Of a stretch of DNA of 64,000 nt, positions 8,723 through 17,727 are shown piece by piece; within the stretch, counting starts at the first letter, position 1; every line of letters begins with the position of its first letter. The notes below the pieces were generated by a model. That model saw only the letters and a list, made by a program, of their open reading frames with translations, did no database searches and was not told the DNA's origin. The DNA is taken from assembly GCF_024643285.1 (NCBI RefSeq), contig NZ_JAMSLW010000001.1:617239-681238 (forward strand), read 5' to 3'. Origin of the DNA: Parapedobacter lycopersici (lineage in GTDB: Bacteria; Bacteroidota; Bacteroidia; Sphingobacteriales; Sphingobacteriaceae). The position numbers were made by a program, and so were the translations under genes.

Positions 8723-10000
8723 ATGGTATCATCGGCATACCACCTGGACGACAGCGACACATTCATTCAAAAGGCGTTGCAATGGGCTTCCGGGTTCGAT
8801 TGTGCCTGTTATCTGGATTCCAATAATTACCGGGATCAGTACGGCAACCTTCACGTATTCCTCGCCGTAGGTGAGTCTGCGTCCTTTGTTTCTGACGGAG
8901 ACAATACCTTTGAAAAACTGCAGGAGTTCATTGACGCCCATCCACAAACCTGGATACCGGGATTCCTGGGGTACGATTTAAAGAATGAGATCGAAGGGCT
9001 GGAATCCCGGCACCCCAACCATACGGGATTTCCGGACGCTTATTTTTTTGTTCCAGCCACGGTATTGCTCATCGGGCGGTATAACGTGGAAATCAAGGGC
9101 AACGACCCACAGAACATCTATCAGGAAATTGTCCGGACCGAGGTAACCAATGCACCGGTGGAATTCCATGGGCATTTGCACTACCGCATGAACCGACAGG
9201 CGTATTTTGAGGCCTTTTCCCATATGCAGCGCCACATCCAGCAGGGCGATATTTACGAAGTGAACCTCTGTCAGGAATTTTATTCGGAACACACCGCCCT
9301 GCAGCCCCTGGAGGCGTACCGCAAGCTGAACGAATTATCACCGACACCGTTTTCCTGCTTTTTCAAATACGGTCAAAAATACATCCTGTCAGCATCACCG
9401 GAACGATTTCTTTCCAAAAATGGTCGCACGCTACTATCACAGCCCATTAAAGGCACGGCTCCGCGCGGAAAAAATGCAGAAGAAGACCAGCAATTAAAGG
9501 CCGACCTGCTGGCGAACCCCAAGGAAATCAGTGAAAATATCATGATTGTTGACCTGGTACGCAACGACCTTACCCGGAGTGCACAGCCCGGCACCGTAAA
9601 GGCATCGGAATTGCTGCAGGTTCATAGTTTTAAACAAGTACACCAACTCGTATCAACGGTCACCTGTCAGTTGCGCGACGGATTATCACCAACGACCGCT
9701 ATCCGGGACACATTTCCACCGGGATCAATGACCGGTGCTCCGAAAATCAGTGCCATGAAACTGATAGACCGTTACGAGCATAGCAGACGCGGCATCTATT
9801 CAGGCGCGATCGGCTACTTCAGTCCGATGGGTAATTTTGATTTCAGTGTGGTCATCCGTACCATGCTATATAATGCGGAAAATGGATACCTATCATTCCA
9901 TACCGGCGGAGCCATCACCGGGAATGCAGACCCGCACAGGGAATACAACGAATGTCTGCTGAAGGGAAAGGCGCTATTTGAAGTGCTTAAAAGTCATTAA
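8723..10000 (+). CDS. pabB: Aminodeoxychorismate synthase component I (chorismate-binding family)
   Basis: A 425-residue chorismate-utilising enzyme, predicted to make 4-amino-4-deoxychorismate for folate synthesis. The C-terminal chorismate-binding domain shows HIQQGDIYEVNLCQEF, the PIKGTAPRG motif near residue 242 (a Lys here marks PabB, whereas anthranilate synthase has Ala), SENIMIVDLVRNDLTR, PPGSMTGAPKI and the final FHTGGAITGNADP. An anthranilate synthase or isochorismate synthase role is less likely because of the PIKGT lysine. It is 7 bases downstream of purA. Its TAA overlaps the stop of the convergent membrane-protein gene (9997-9999). Confidence 0.88.
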   Translation: MVSSAYHLDDSDTFIQKALQWASGFDCACYLDSNNYRDQYGNLHVFLAVGESASFVSDGDNTFEKLQEFIDAHPQTWIPGFLGYDLKNEIEGLESRHPNHTGFPDAYFFVPATVLLIGRYNVEIKGNDPQNIYQEIVRTEVTNAPVEFHGHLHYRMNRQAYFEAFSHMQRHIQQGDIYEVNLCQEFYSEHTALQPLEAYRKLNELSPTPFSCFFKYGQKYILSASPERFLSKNGRTLLSQPIKGTAPRGKNAEEDQQLKADLLANPKEISENIMIVDLVRNDLTRSAQPGTVKASELLQVHSFKQVHQLVSTVTCQLRDGLSPTTAIRDTFPPGSMTGAPKISAMKLIDRYEHSRRGIYSGAIGYFSPMGNFDFSVVIRTMLYNAENGYLSFHTGGAITGNADPHREYNECLLKGKALFEVLKSH

Positions 10001-10377
10001 CCAGTTCCTTGCTGTGGGCGGTTGATAAACGATCGTGCGCGTATTCCCGCTAAACCGGAGAAACCACTTACAAGACCAATAATCAGTACCGCCAGGAAGG
10101 TCAATGGAATTATACCGGGTATTCCATCCGCTCCCAGTCCGGCCAGGAAGATTCCCGCCACGCGATTGCTCAGGTCGACTTCCGCAACTGCGTGCAAATA
10201 CAGTGCATATACCAGCCAGATACTGACACCGCCGGTTGCAGAAATCCAGTATGCGGCCACCGCGGTTTTCCCTTTCCACCAGCACAGGATAAAGCAGACC
10301 GGTGCAATAGCCCACCATGGGCCGATATAAGATGCTACCGCACCAATAACCAGTATCAACAGATATAATCCGATCAT
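9997..10377 (-). CDS. Small integral membrane protein of unknown function
   Basis: A 126-residue hydrophobic protein with about four transmembrane segments: IGLYLLILVIGAVASYIG, the stretch around WWAIAPVCFILCWW, ISIWLVYALYL-like residues, and LTFLAVLIIGLVSGFSG near the C-terminus. I do not recognise the family. The frame extends upstream to 10476, but ATG 10377 is preferred because it overlaps the stop of the penicillin-acylase-type gene as ATGA, suggesting translational coupling. This makes it a likely functional partner or passenger of that hydrolase. Its 3' end overlaps pabB tail to tail. Confidence 0.7.
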   Translation of the reverse strand: MIGLYLLILVIGAVASYIGPWWAIAPVCFILCWWKGKTAVAAYWISATGGVSIWLVYALYLHAVAEVDLSNRVAGIFLAGLGADGIPGIIPLTFLAVLIIGLVSGFSGLAGIRARSFINRPQQGTG

Positions 10378-12830
10378 CGTGGGTTGGGTTTCAGTGAAAT
10401 TTGATACATCATTCGTCCAGGTATCGATTGTAAATCTTTTATAAATAGCAGTGTATCCAGTTTTCCGCTTGCCCATCGATCAATCATATTATCGTAAAAA
10501 GGGCTCCCGGGATTGCCTGATTGGCCGCCCGGATATAATCCATATGCCGTGGGCCAATCACGATCCAGCTGGACCACCATCCGCCACGATGGACCGTGTG
10601 TAGCCGTTGTTGCATTGATTACTTCCCCGCCACCGCCGGTTTGGATACCGGTACGCCCAAATGACGTAAACGCGGGCACCAAATGCATAATCCTCGTATG
10701 TTTTACGTTTGCCCAAGCCCAGTCATTCGATGACAACGGGCCAAACTGTTCACGCAGCTTACAGAGTGCAGCCATAAAGCTTTGCGCAGCAATATCAGTC
10801 ATGGATTCAATACTCGAGGTGGTGTGGCTATTATCAAACCAACTGGCTGTCGGGTCATTTTCAATCAGCGAAAATGTACGATCAAGGCTGGGATATAGCA
10901 TCCGCCCATCCATTGGAAATTCGTCATCCCACATGGCCCGTCGTAATTCGGGAATCCAGTATTCAAAAATGGAAGCACCTATTTCCTTTGCATCGTTACG
11001 GTAGTTCCACTTGCTTAACACGGTAAATTCGGAGAGTTCACGTATACTGTCAATTGATGCTAAAACCGGGATCAACTTAGGTAAGATCCGCCGCGCATCC
11101 ACATTAAAATTATCGTTCTGCAACCGGCGTAGGCTATCTGCATTGGCTCCGTTCATGGCAGCCAGCCGTTCGTTAATACGGAGTGCGCGGCTGGAGTGGG
11201 CAAATTTCCAGTCGAGGTAATACGGGTAAGTTGTATCCGTGGGGAACTGGTTGGCCGAGCTCAGAAAGCCAGCGGATGGGTTTTTTACCGTCGGGTTCTG
11301 GCTGGCGGGGATCCATCCCTGCCAATCGTGACTGGCGAGTGTGCCGTCTAGCAAGTATTTCCCCTGCCCTTTCCATTTCAGTGGCAATCTGCCATTGGAT
11401 GTGATGGCGATATCGTTCCCGTTGCTCGAAAAGATAAAGTGCTGCGCCGGTGCCACAAAATAAGTCAGCGCCTGACGGTAGTCGTCATAGTCCTTTGCCC
11501 GGTTCAGGTAATGGAACGTCAACATGTCCGAACCATCGGTTTCATTTGTTATCCAGCGCATAGCATAACCTGCAGGGATATTACCTATTGACGCTTCGCT
11601 ACCCTGGTTCACTACCGGCCCATGATGGGTATACAGTACAGTATCCCGCACCATGGCACCGCCCTTTATGATGAACGTTTCCGTGTGGAAGACAACCGGC
11701 TTCCAAGAATCATCATGCCAGTATTCCCGACGCGTGCTATCGCGGAACCGTATGCGGTAAAAATCCATCACATCCGACCCTACGTTAGTAACCCCCCATG
11801 CAATGTCTTTCGTGAACCCGATAATGATGGCCGGTGTACCGGGCAATGCTACCCCATATACATTCACCCCCGGAGCCGACAGCTGCATCTGGTACCAGAT
11901 AGACGGCAGTGTCAGCTGCAGGTGCGGATCATTGGCCAGCAGCGGAAGGCCCGTGGCAGTCCGGCTGCCATGTACAGCCCAATTGTTGCTGCCAACCTCC
12001 GGCCGGGGAGTGGCTATTTCCATAGCCATGCGCTGGTCTCCGCCGGGGACTGTCCAGGTCGTGTCCGGTACCGAAGGAGTGGTCAGGGGAGTAAATGCCC
12101 AGGGTGTGCCTACTGGAATAACAGGCGATTCTACCCCCGGATAATCCGGAAACAGGTCGGCAATTACATTTGGGCCATACGTGGCAAGCACATTCGTCAA
12201 CCGGTCATCGTTACTGCCCCCGTTCAACGTATTCCGCATGTTCATCAGCATTAAGATTGTCTTTTCGGGCGACCAGTGTTCCGGGGCATAGTTTAACAGT
12301 TTGTATTCAATCGGTAACGACCGATAGCGTAACTGGTCGATGTAAGCATTGACCCCTGCTGCATAAGCTGTGGCTATTTTGCTGGACAAGGTGTCGGTTT
12401 TCAGTTTTTCGGCTATGGTTGCTGCAGATCGGGCCATTCCCATCCGCCTATTGTTGCGGTCAAACGCCAACGCGGCGTCGCCCACAATCTCCGTCAGGCG
12501 GCCAGCCGCTACCAGCGTATAGAATTCCATCTGCCATAGGCGGTCCCGCGCAACAACATACCCTTGGGCAAAATACAGGTCTTCGTCGTTCTGTGCAAAA
12601 ACGTGGGGTACGGCATTATCGTCGTACCAAATTGTCACAGCTTCCTTCAGTCCACCTACCGCCAGTTCCATTTTCCCCGACGGCACTGCTGTCTCCGCAT
12701 TTTGCAGGTAGCCCTGAAACGGACTCAGCAACTTACCCATCGGTGGAATCGTACCCCAGGCGTTGCCGAACAGGTAAATCAGTCCTACCGCAACAAACAG
12801 AGGCCAGAAACAGCGGATAACTTTCATCAT
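10374..12830 (-). CDS. Penicillin acylase family N-terminal-nucleophile hydrolase
   Basis: An 818-residue secreted or membrane-anchored amidase precursor. The N-terminus has one hydrophobic segment (about 5-25) serving as signal or anchor. The alpha-chain region includes YFAQGYVVARDRLWQMEFY and GRLTEIVG. The predicted autocatalytic cleavage site is GSNNWAV, with nucleophile Ser281. Downstream family blocks are LLANDPHLQL, WGVTNVGSDVMDFYR and the C-terminal GGQSGNPGSPFYDNMIDRWASG. Members cleave amides such as beta-lactam side chains, acyl-homoserine lactones or acylated peptides; the substrate here is unknown. It overlaps the following membrane-protein gene by four bases (ATGA). Confidence 0.93.
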   Translation of the reverse strand: MMKVIRCFWPLFVAVGLIYLFGNAWGTIPPMGKLLSPFQGYLQNAETAVPSGKMELAVGGLKEAVTIWYDDNAVPHVFAQNDEDLYFAQGYVVARDRLWQMEFYTLVAAGRLTEIVGDAALAFDRNNRRMGMARSAATIAEKLKTDTLSSKIATAYAAGVNAYIDQLRYRSLPIEYKLLNYAPEHWSPEKTILMLMNMRNTLNGGSNDDRLTNVLATYGPNVIADLFPDYPGVESPVIPVGTPWAFTPLTTPSVPDTTWTVPGGDQRMAMEIATPRPEVGSNNWAVHGSRTATGLPLLANDPHLQLTLPSIWYQMQLSAPGVNVYGVALPGTPAIIIGFTKDIAWGVTNVGSDVMDFYRIRFRDSTRREYWHDDSWKPVVFHTETFIIKGGAMVRDTVLYTHHGPVVNQGSEASIGNIPAGYAMRWITNETDGSDMLTFHYLNRAKDYDDYRQALTYFVAPAQHFIFSSNGNDIAITSNGRLPLKWKGQGKYLLDGTLASHDWQGWIPASQNPTVKNPSAGFLSSANQFPTDTTYPYYLDWKFAHSSRALRINERLAAMNGANADSLRRLQNDNFNVDARRILPKLIPVLASIDSIRELSEFTVLSKWNYRNDAKEIGASIFEYWIPELRRAMWDDEFPMDGRMLYPSLDRTFSLIENDPTASWFDNSHTTSSIESMTDIAAQSFMAALCKLREQFGPLSSNDWAWANVKHTRIMHLVPAFTSFGRTGIQTGGGGEVINATTATHGPSWRMVVQLDRDWPTAYGLYPGGQSGNPGSPFYDNMIDRWASGKLDTLLFIKDLQSIPGRMMYQISLKPNPR

Positions 12831-12897
12831 TTAGGTAATCGGGCACATGCCGTTTGATCCAAATTTAAACAAATGCGACAGATTAAGCAAATTGAAC

Positions 12898-13518
12898 CTA
12901 TCCGACTCCTGATGTGCCTATCTCGGTGATGACCATATCTGCTAAGTTATTCAGTTTACCCAGGACAGCCGCCGTCTGTGCCCTGGGGATTTCCAGCGTT
13001 ACAGTACAACGATTGTCGAAATCCTGTTCAATAAGTTCCAGTCCGCCTTCTTTTACAATACGCATGACCTGGTTAAGCTGCAGGTAATCAAATGCCAATA
13101 CAAAGCGGTCGTTGACGGTAAGTTCAGTGATGTTGGCTGCGGCCAGGGCTTCCTGTGCAGCCGTTTTATAGGCATTGATAAGGCCGGGTACACCGAGGAG
13201 CGTGCCGCCAAAATAGCGGACCACAACCAACATGATATTGGTTACGTCATGGGAAAGCAGGGTATTGAGTATGGGTCTTCCGGCTGTCCCCGTGGGTTCG
13301 CCATCGTCGTTCAGCCGGAATACCGAACGATCCGGAGTGAGCCGGTATGCCCAGCAGTGATGGCGGGCCTTGGGGTGGTTCAGTTTTAATGCCGAGAGCC
13401 TGTCTTTCGCCTCCTGGTCACTGCGAACGGGATAGGCATAAGCGATAAACTTACTTCCCTTATCCCTGAATTGTCCTTCCGTGGGCGCGTCGATTGTCCG
13501 GTAAGTTGTTGCACTCAT
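12898..13518 (-). CDS. YigZ/IMPACT family protein
   Basis: A 206-residue soluble protein of the UPF0029/IMPACT family. The N-terminal domain contains the typical GSKFIAYAYPV, HHCWAYRL and NDDGEPTGTAGRPIL blocks and VVRYFGGTLLGVPGLINAY (about 100-120); the C-terminal domain is a ferredoxin-like UPF0029 fold. The bacterial function is not established; YigZ has been linked to translation-associated roles. Its ATG overlaps the stop of the upstream EamA transporter gene by four bases, indicating one operon. Confidence 0.92.
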   Translation of the reverse strand: MSATTYRTIDAPTEGQFRDKGSKFIAYAYPVRSDQEAKDRLSALKLNHPKARHHCWAYRLTPDRSVFRLNDDGEPTGTAGRPILNTLLSHDVTNIMLVVVRYFGGTLLGVPGLINAYKTAAQEALAAANITELTVNDRFVLAFDYLQLNQVMRIVKEGGLELIEQDFDNRCTVTLEIPRAQTAAVLGKLNNLADMVITEIGTSGVG

Positions 13519-14393
13519 AGATATGCGATGACAAGCACGGCTACGATCGCCAAAGCCATTCCAATTTTATTTAATAATGATAATTTTTCGTTGAAAACAA
13601 AGACACCCACCAACGCGCCCAGGGCGATCACACCGATATTCATTGCAGAAAACACAATGGAAGGATTTTCCGGCAGTGCCCTGTGGGCCCGCATGTATAG
13701 CAGGATATTGCCGAAATTGAATATGCCCAGCAGCAGGCCCCAGAAAATAGCAGCAACGGAAAACCGACGCTTCCCCGCCGTGGTGTGGTAAACCAGGTAG
13801 CCCAGCGAAACCAGGGTAGCCAGTGCAAATACCAACAGCATGGATGTCGTGTAGGGAATTTCACGATGCTGGGCTACCTGTTTAAAAAAAACATCAATGA
13901 TCCCCATACCGAAAAAGACCACCAATGGGTACACCCAGGTCTTAACGGTATCCCCCCTTGGCCCGCCCCTGCGGCTTCCCTTGTGCCAGCCAATGCAGCA
14001 GGCGATGGCAACGAATCCAAGTCCGATGCCTGCCAGCTTCCCCCTGTCGACGGTTTCCCCAAACAGCCAAAACGCCGCCAATAATGCAATGGACAACGAC
14101 AGTCGTTGCGCAATTTCCGTACGCACAATCCCTGTATAATGAATAGATACCGCGATGGCCAGAAAAATTCCAGGCAACAGCAACGCCAGTGCCAGGTACA
14201 GGGACCACGGCAGTGCATCCGGCCGAAGATTGGTAAAGACCGGATCAAGTAAGAGCCAGGTAAGGCCAGTGGCTACCGGATAATTCCACACAATAAGCTG
14301 TCGCGAATCCACCGAATAGCGGCGGGCCAGCTTAAGGATAACCGAAACGGCGACACTGCACAGTGCGCTGAAAAGCACATACACCATAGGCAT
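13515..14393 (-). CDS. EamA/DMT-superfamily transporter
   Basis: A 292-residue integral membrane protein with about ten hydrophobic segments in two repeats, the architecture of drug/metabolite transporters. The first repeat includes YVLFSALCSVAVSVILKLA and the last helices IGVIALGALVGVFVFNEKLS and IGMALAIVAVLVIAYL. The F(N)EKLS before the final helix matches the EamA repeat. The exported substrate is unknown. It is translated just ahead of the YigZ gene with a four-base overlap and is divergent from valS. Confidence 0.87.
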   Translation of the reverse strand: MPMVYVLFSALCSVAVSVILKLARRYSVDSRQLIVWNYPVATGLTWLLLDPVFTNLRPDALPWSLYLALALLLPGIFLAIAVSIHYTGIVRTEIAQRLSLSIALLAAFWLFGETVDRGKLAGIGLGFVAIACCIGWHKGSRRGGPRGDTVKTWVYPLVVFFGMGIIDVFFKQVAQHREIPYTTSMLLVFALATLVSLGYLVYHTTAGKRRFSVAAIFWGLLLGIFNFGNILLYMRAHRALPENPSIVFSAMNIGVIALGALVGVFVFNEKLSLLNKIGMALAIVAVLVIAYL

Positions 14394-14458
14394 TGGATAA
14401 GCGTGTCGACAAAAGTACGTAATATACAGATGAAGCCGTTAATCTCCGCTAAATTCGC

Positions 14459-14466
14459 TAATTTTG
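14459..14466 (+). promoter_or_regulatory. -7 element of the valS promoter
   Basis: TAATTTTG at 14459-14466 fits TAnnTTTG, 19 bases before the valS ATG. A clear -33 TTG is not seen. Confidence 0.5.
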
Positions 14467-14485
14467 CGTCCAAAATCGCGAATAC

Positions 14486-17122
14486 ATGAGCATAGCAAAA
14501 ACATATAATCCCAAAGAAGCCGAAGACAAATGGTATAGCTATTGGATGGGTAATGGTTTTTTCCGATCGGTCCCCGACGAACGCGAACCATACACCATTG
14601 TTATGCCTCCACCCAATGTCACCGGTGTGCTGCACATGGGACATATGCTCAACAATACGATTCAGGATGTTCTGATCCGCCGTGCGCGCATGCAGGGCAA
14701 GAATGCCTGCTGGGTGCCGGGTACGGATCACGCATCCATCGCCACGGAAGCCAAGGTTGTGGCAATGCTCCGCGAACGGGGCATCAACAAGAAGGACCTG
14801 ACCCGTGAAGCGTTCCTGGAATATGCATGGGAATGGAAGGAAAAATATGGCGGTATCATCCTGAAGCAGCTGGAAAAACTGGGAGCCTCATGCGACTGGG
14901 ACCGAACGAAATTTACGATGGATCCTGCACTTAGCGATGCCGTTATCGATACCTTTATCCGCTTGTACCGTGCAGGCTACATTTACCGCGGGGTGCGCAT
15001 GGTTAACTGGGATCCCCAGGGCCGGACCGCACTGTCGGACGAAGAGGTTATCCGTCGGGAAGTTAATCAGCAGCTCTATTATATCCGCTATACAGTTCAG
15101 GACGCAGCCGGTGGACCGGCTTCATTGACCATCGCAACGACACGTCCCGAAACGATTATGGCCGATACTGCTGTATGTATTAACCCTGATGATGCGCGTT
15201 ACCGTCATTTAAAAGGAAAGAAAGTCTTCGTACCACTGATTAACCGCGAAATTCCGGTAATCGAAGACACTTACGTGGATACCACTTTCGGAACCGGCTG
15301 CCTTAAAGTGACACCGGCGCACGACCTGAACGATTACGAACTCGGGCAGCGCCACAACCTAGAGGTTATTGACATCCTGAATGACGACGGCACACTGAAC
15401 GAGCGCGCAGAAATCTTAATTGGTCTCGATCGTTTTGCTGCACGCCGGGAAATCGTAAAGCTCCTCGATGAAGCCGGTCACCTGGAAAAAACAGAGCCCT
15501 ACACTTCGCAGGTCGGGTTTTCGGAACGCACAGATGCTGCTATTGAACCACGGCTATCCATGCAATGGTTCTGCCGGATGCAGGAGCTGGCCAAACCGGC
15601 GCTGGACTACGTCATTAAGGGTGACGTCAAGCTTATACCGGATAAATTCATTAATACCTACCGCCATTGGATGGAGAACATCAAAGACTGGACCATCAGC
15701 CGGCAGTTGTGGTGGGGACAGCGTATCCCCGCCTGGTATAATGACCAGAATCAATGGGTAGTAGCCAGAACGGAAGAAGAAGCCAGGGCCTTGTTTATTG
15801 CGGAAGGAAAATCAACGGACAGCATCCGACAGGAAGATGATGTATTGGACACCTGGTTTTCCTCCGGTTTATGGCCGATGTCGGTATTTGACGGGATCGC
15901 CCATCCGGATAATGCCGATATCCGTTACTACTACCCAACCAACGACCTGGTAACCGCCCCCGAAATTCTCTTTTTCTGGGTTGCCCGTATGATCATCTTC
16001 GGACATGAATATACCGGCAAGCCCCCGTTCCGCAACGTATACCTCACCGGCATTGTCCGCGACAAACTGGGCCGAAAAATGTCCAAGTCGCTGGGAAATT
16101 CACCGGATCCGATCCAACTGATGGAACAATACGGCACCGACGGTGTACGGGTGGGCATGCTGCTGTCCTCTCCTGCAGGCAACGACCTGATGTTTGACGA
16201 ATCTTATTGTGAGCAGGGGCGTAATTTTGCCAACAAAATCTGGAATGCATTCCGTTTAGTAAAGGGCTGGGAAGTTGCGGATATCCCCGAGACTGCGGCT
16301 CAGCAGGAGGCCGGTCGCTGGTTTGCCAACCGATTTAATCAGGCATTAGCGGAGATTGAGGATCACTTTTCCAACTACCGGATATCGGACGCGCTGATGA
16401 CTTCCTATAAACTCATTTGGGACGACTTCTGTTCGTGGTACCTTGAATTAGTAAAACCAGCATATCAACAACCTATCGCCAAAGATACATATGAGACTAC
16501 CAAGAATCATTTTGAACAGCTATTAAAGCTTATTCATCCGTTTATGCCATTTATCAGCGAAGAGCTTTGGCACGATGAACTGTTTGGAAAACGCGACAAA
16601 CTCGACTGCTGTATTGTGGCCACATATCCACTGGGGGGGCTATTTGACGAAAACAACCTCAGTGAGTTTAATTTAGTACAACAGACTATATCCGAAATAA
16701 GAAACCTTCGGAATACTAAGCAAATATCGCCAAAAACGGCGTTGCCCCTGGTCATCCACACACACTCCGGAATGGATTACGGTCGCTACGCTGCTTGCAT
16801 CGAAAAGCTGGCCAACACAGCGACCATTACCTTTTCTGACGGGAAAGCCACCGGAGCCACCAGTTTTCTGATCGGTCAGGATGAGTTTTATGTAGACATT
16901 GCCCAAAATATTGATACTGAAGCCGAAAAACAACGACTCATCAAAGAAATTGAATACCTCAATGGCTTCCTGAAATCCGTAAATGCCAAGCTGTCTAATG
17001 AGCGTTTTGTGCAAAATGCCAAAGCGGAAATTGTGGCAAATGAACAGCAAAAGAGAGTCGACGCGGAAGCCAAGATTGGGTTATTGCAGGACAGCCTCAA
17101 CAGGCTGTTGGCAGTGGATTAA
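14486..17122 (+). CDS. valS: Valyl-tRNA synthetase
   Basis: An 878-residue class I synthetase of normal length that charges tRNA-Val. The HIGH-type motif is PPPNVTGVLHMGH with HMGH at 50-53, the editing domain (about 195-345) contains TIATTRPETIMADTAV and FGTGCLKVTPAHDLND, and KMSKS is exact at 531-535. The anticodon-binding domain follows (about 610-760), and a C-terminal coiled coil (about 815-878, EKQRLIKEIEYLNGFLKSV) is the tRNA arm typical of ValRS. It is a single transcription unit. Confidence 0.98.
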   Translation: MSIAKTYNPKEAEDKWYSYWMGNGFFRSVPDEREPYTIVMPPPNVTGVLHMGHMLNNTIQDVLIRRARMQGKNACWVPGTDHASIATEAKVVAMLRERGINKKDLTREAFLEYAWEWKEKYGGIILKQLEKLGASCDWDRTKFTMDPALSDAVIDTFIRLYRAGYIYRGVRMVNWDPQGRTALSDEEVIRREVNQQLYYIRYTVQDAAGGPASLTIATTRPETIMADTAVCINPDDARYRHLKGKKVFVPLINREIPVIEDTYVDTTFGTGCLKVTPAHDLNDYELGQRHNLEVIDILNDDGTLNERAEILIGLDRFAARREIVKLLDEAGHLEKTEPYTSQVGFSERTDAAIEPRLSMQWFCRMQELAKPALDYVIKGDVKLIPDKFINTYRHWMENIKDWTISRQLWWGQRIPAWYNDQNQWVVARTEEEARALFIAEGKSTDSIRQEDDVLDTWFSSGLWPMSVFDGIAHPDNADIRYYYPTNDLVTAPEILFFWVARMIIFGHEYTGKPPFRNVYLTGIVRDKLGRKMSKSLGNSPDPIQLMEQYGTDGVRVGMLLSSPAGNDLMFDESYCEQGRNFANKIWNAFRLVKGWEVADIPETAAQQEAGRWFANRFNQALAEIEDHFSNYRISDALMTSYKLIWDDFCSWYLELVKPAYQQPIAKDTYETTKNHFEQLLKLIHPFMPFISEELWHDELFGKRDKLDCCIVATYPLGGLFDENNLSEFNLVQQTISEIRNLRNTKQISPKTALPLVIHTHSGMDYGRYAACIEKLANTATITFSDGKATGATSFLIGQDEFYVDIAQNIDTEAEKQRLIKEIEYLNGFLKSVNAKLSNERFVQNAKAEIVANEQQKRVDAEAKIGLLQDSLNRLLAVD

Positions 17123-17160
17123 AAAAATATCATTTTTATCACAACTCTTACCAAATAGAA

Positions 17161-17191
17161 TTGCATATAAAAACATTTTTCTATAAGTTTG
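17161..17191 (+). promoter_or_regulatory. Promoter of the single-domain response regulator
   Basis: TTG (17161-17163) and TAAGTTTG (17184-17191) with a 20-base spacer match the Bacteroidota consensus. The gene starts at ATG 17238, leaving a leader of about 40 bases. Confidence 0.6.
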
Positions 17192-17237
17192 GCATTATAA
17201 TGGCTGGTTAAATATACCGTTGCTAATATATTGTGTT

Positions 17238-17702
17238 ATGAGTCTACCCAAAATCAGAATTTTGTTTGTTGATGACGAGGAGCATAACCTAATCTCTTTC
17301 AAGGCCTCGTTCAGAACCAAATACGCCATTGAAACAGCCTTAAGCGGACAAGATGCTATCGAGATGCTAAAAGAAAAGCAATTTGACATCATCATTACGG
17401 ACCAGCGAATGCCAAAAATGACCGGGGTTGAGTTTTTGGAGCAAATTATCCCGATATACCCGGAACCGATTCGGATTCTGCTAACCGGCTATACGGATAT
17501 GGCAGCGGTAATCGACGCGATCAACAAAGGCAAGATCTTCCATTACCTGAACAAGCCCTGGAACGAAACTGAATTAGACGATACCATCCAAAAAGCTTAT
17601 CTCGCCTATCTGGAAAAAAAGAGAATGCAGGAAGAGAATGAACAGTTGTCTGTTACGAATGAACAGCTTGAATTCTTATTGCGGCAAAAGCTATTATCGT
17701 AA
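17238..17702 (+). CDS. Single-domain response regulator with C-terminal coiled coil
   Basis: A 154-residue receiver protein without a DNA-binding output domain. The acidic pocket is VDDEE (D12, D13), the phosphoacceptor is D55 in IITDQRMPK, and the conserved Lys is K106 in YLNKPW. After about residue 125 a charged heptad-like tail (KKRMQEENEQLSVTNEQLEF) suggests dimerisation or docking. The same sequence type recurs in the receiver of the hybrid protein at 57138-58226. An in-frame TTG at 17220 was rejected in favour of ATG 17238. The gene converges on the 7TMR-DISM kinase gene with only 25 bases between stops, so it may be the kinase's phosphoacceptor. Confidence 0.9.
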   Translation: MSLPKIRILFVDDEEHNLISFKASFRTKYAIETALSGQDAIEMLKEKQFDIIITDQRMPKMTGVEFLEQIIPIYPEPIRILLTGYTDMAAVIDAINKGKIFHYLNKPWNETELDDTIQKAYLAYLEKKRMQEENEQLSVTNEQLEFLLRQKLLS

Positions 17703-17727
17703 AATAAACGACGGTCTTCAGGCACAA

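Noticed and set aside
11622-12254. 210-codon plus-strand frame in the penicillin acylase gene
   Set aside because: Antisense shadow of a clear Ntn hydrolase; no family features.
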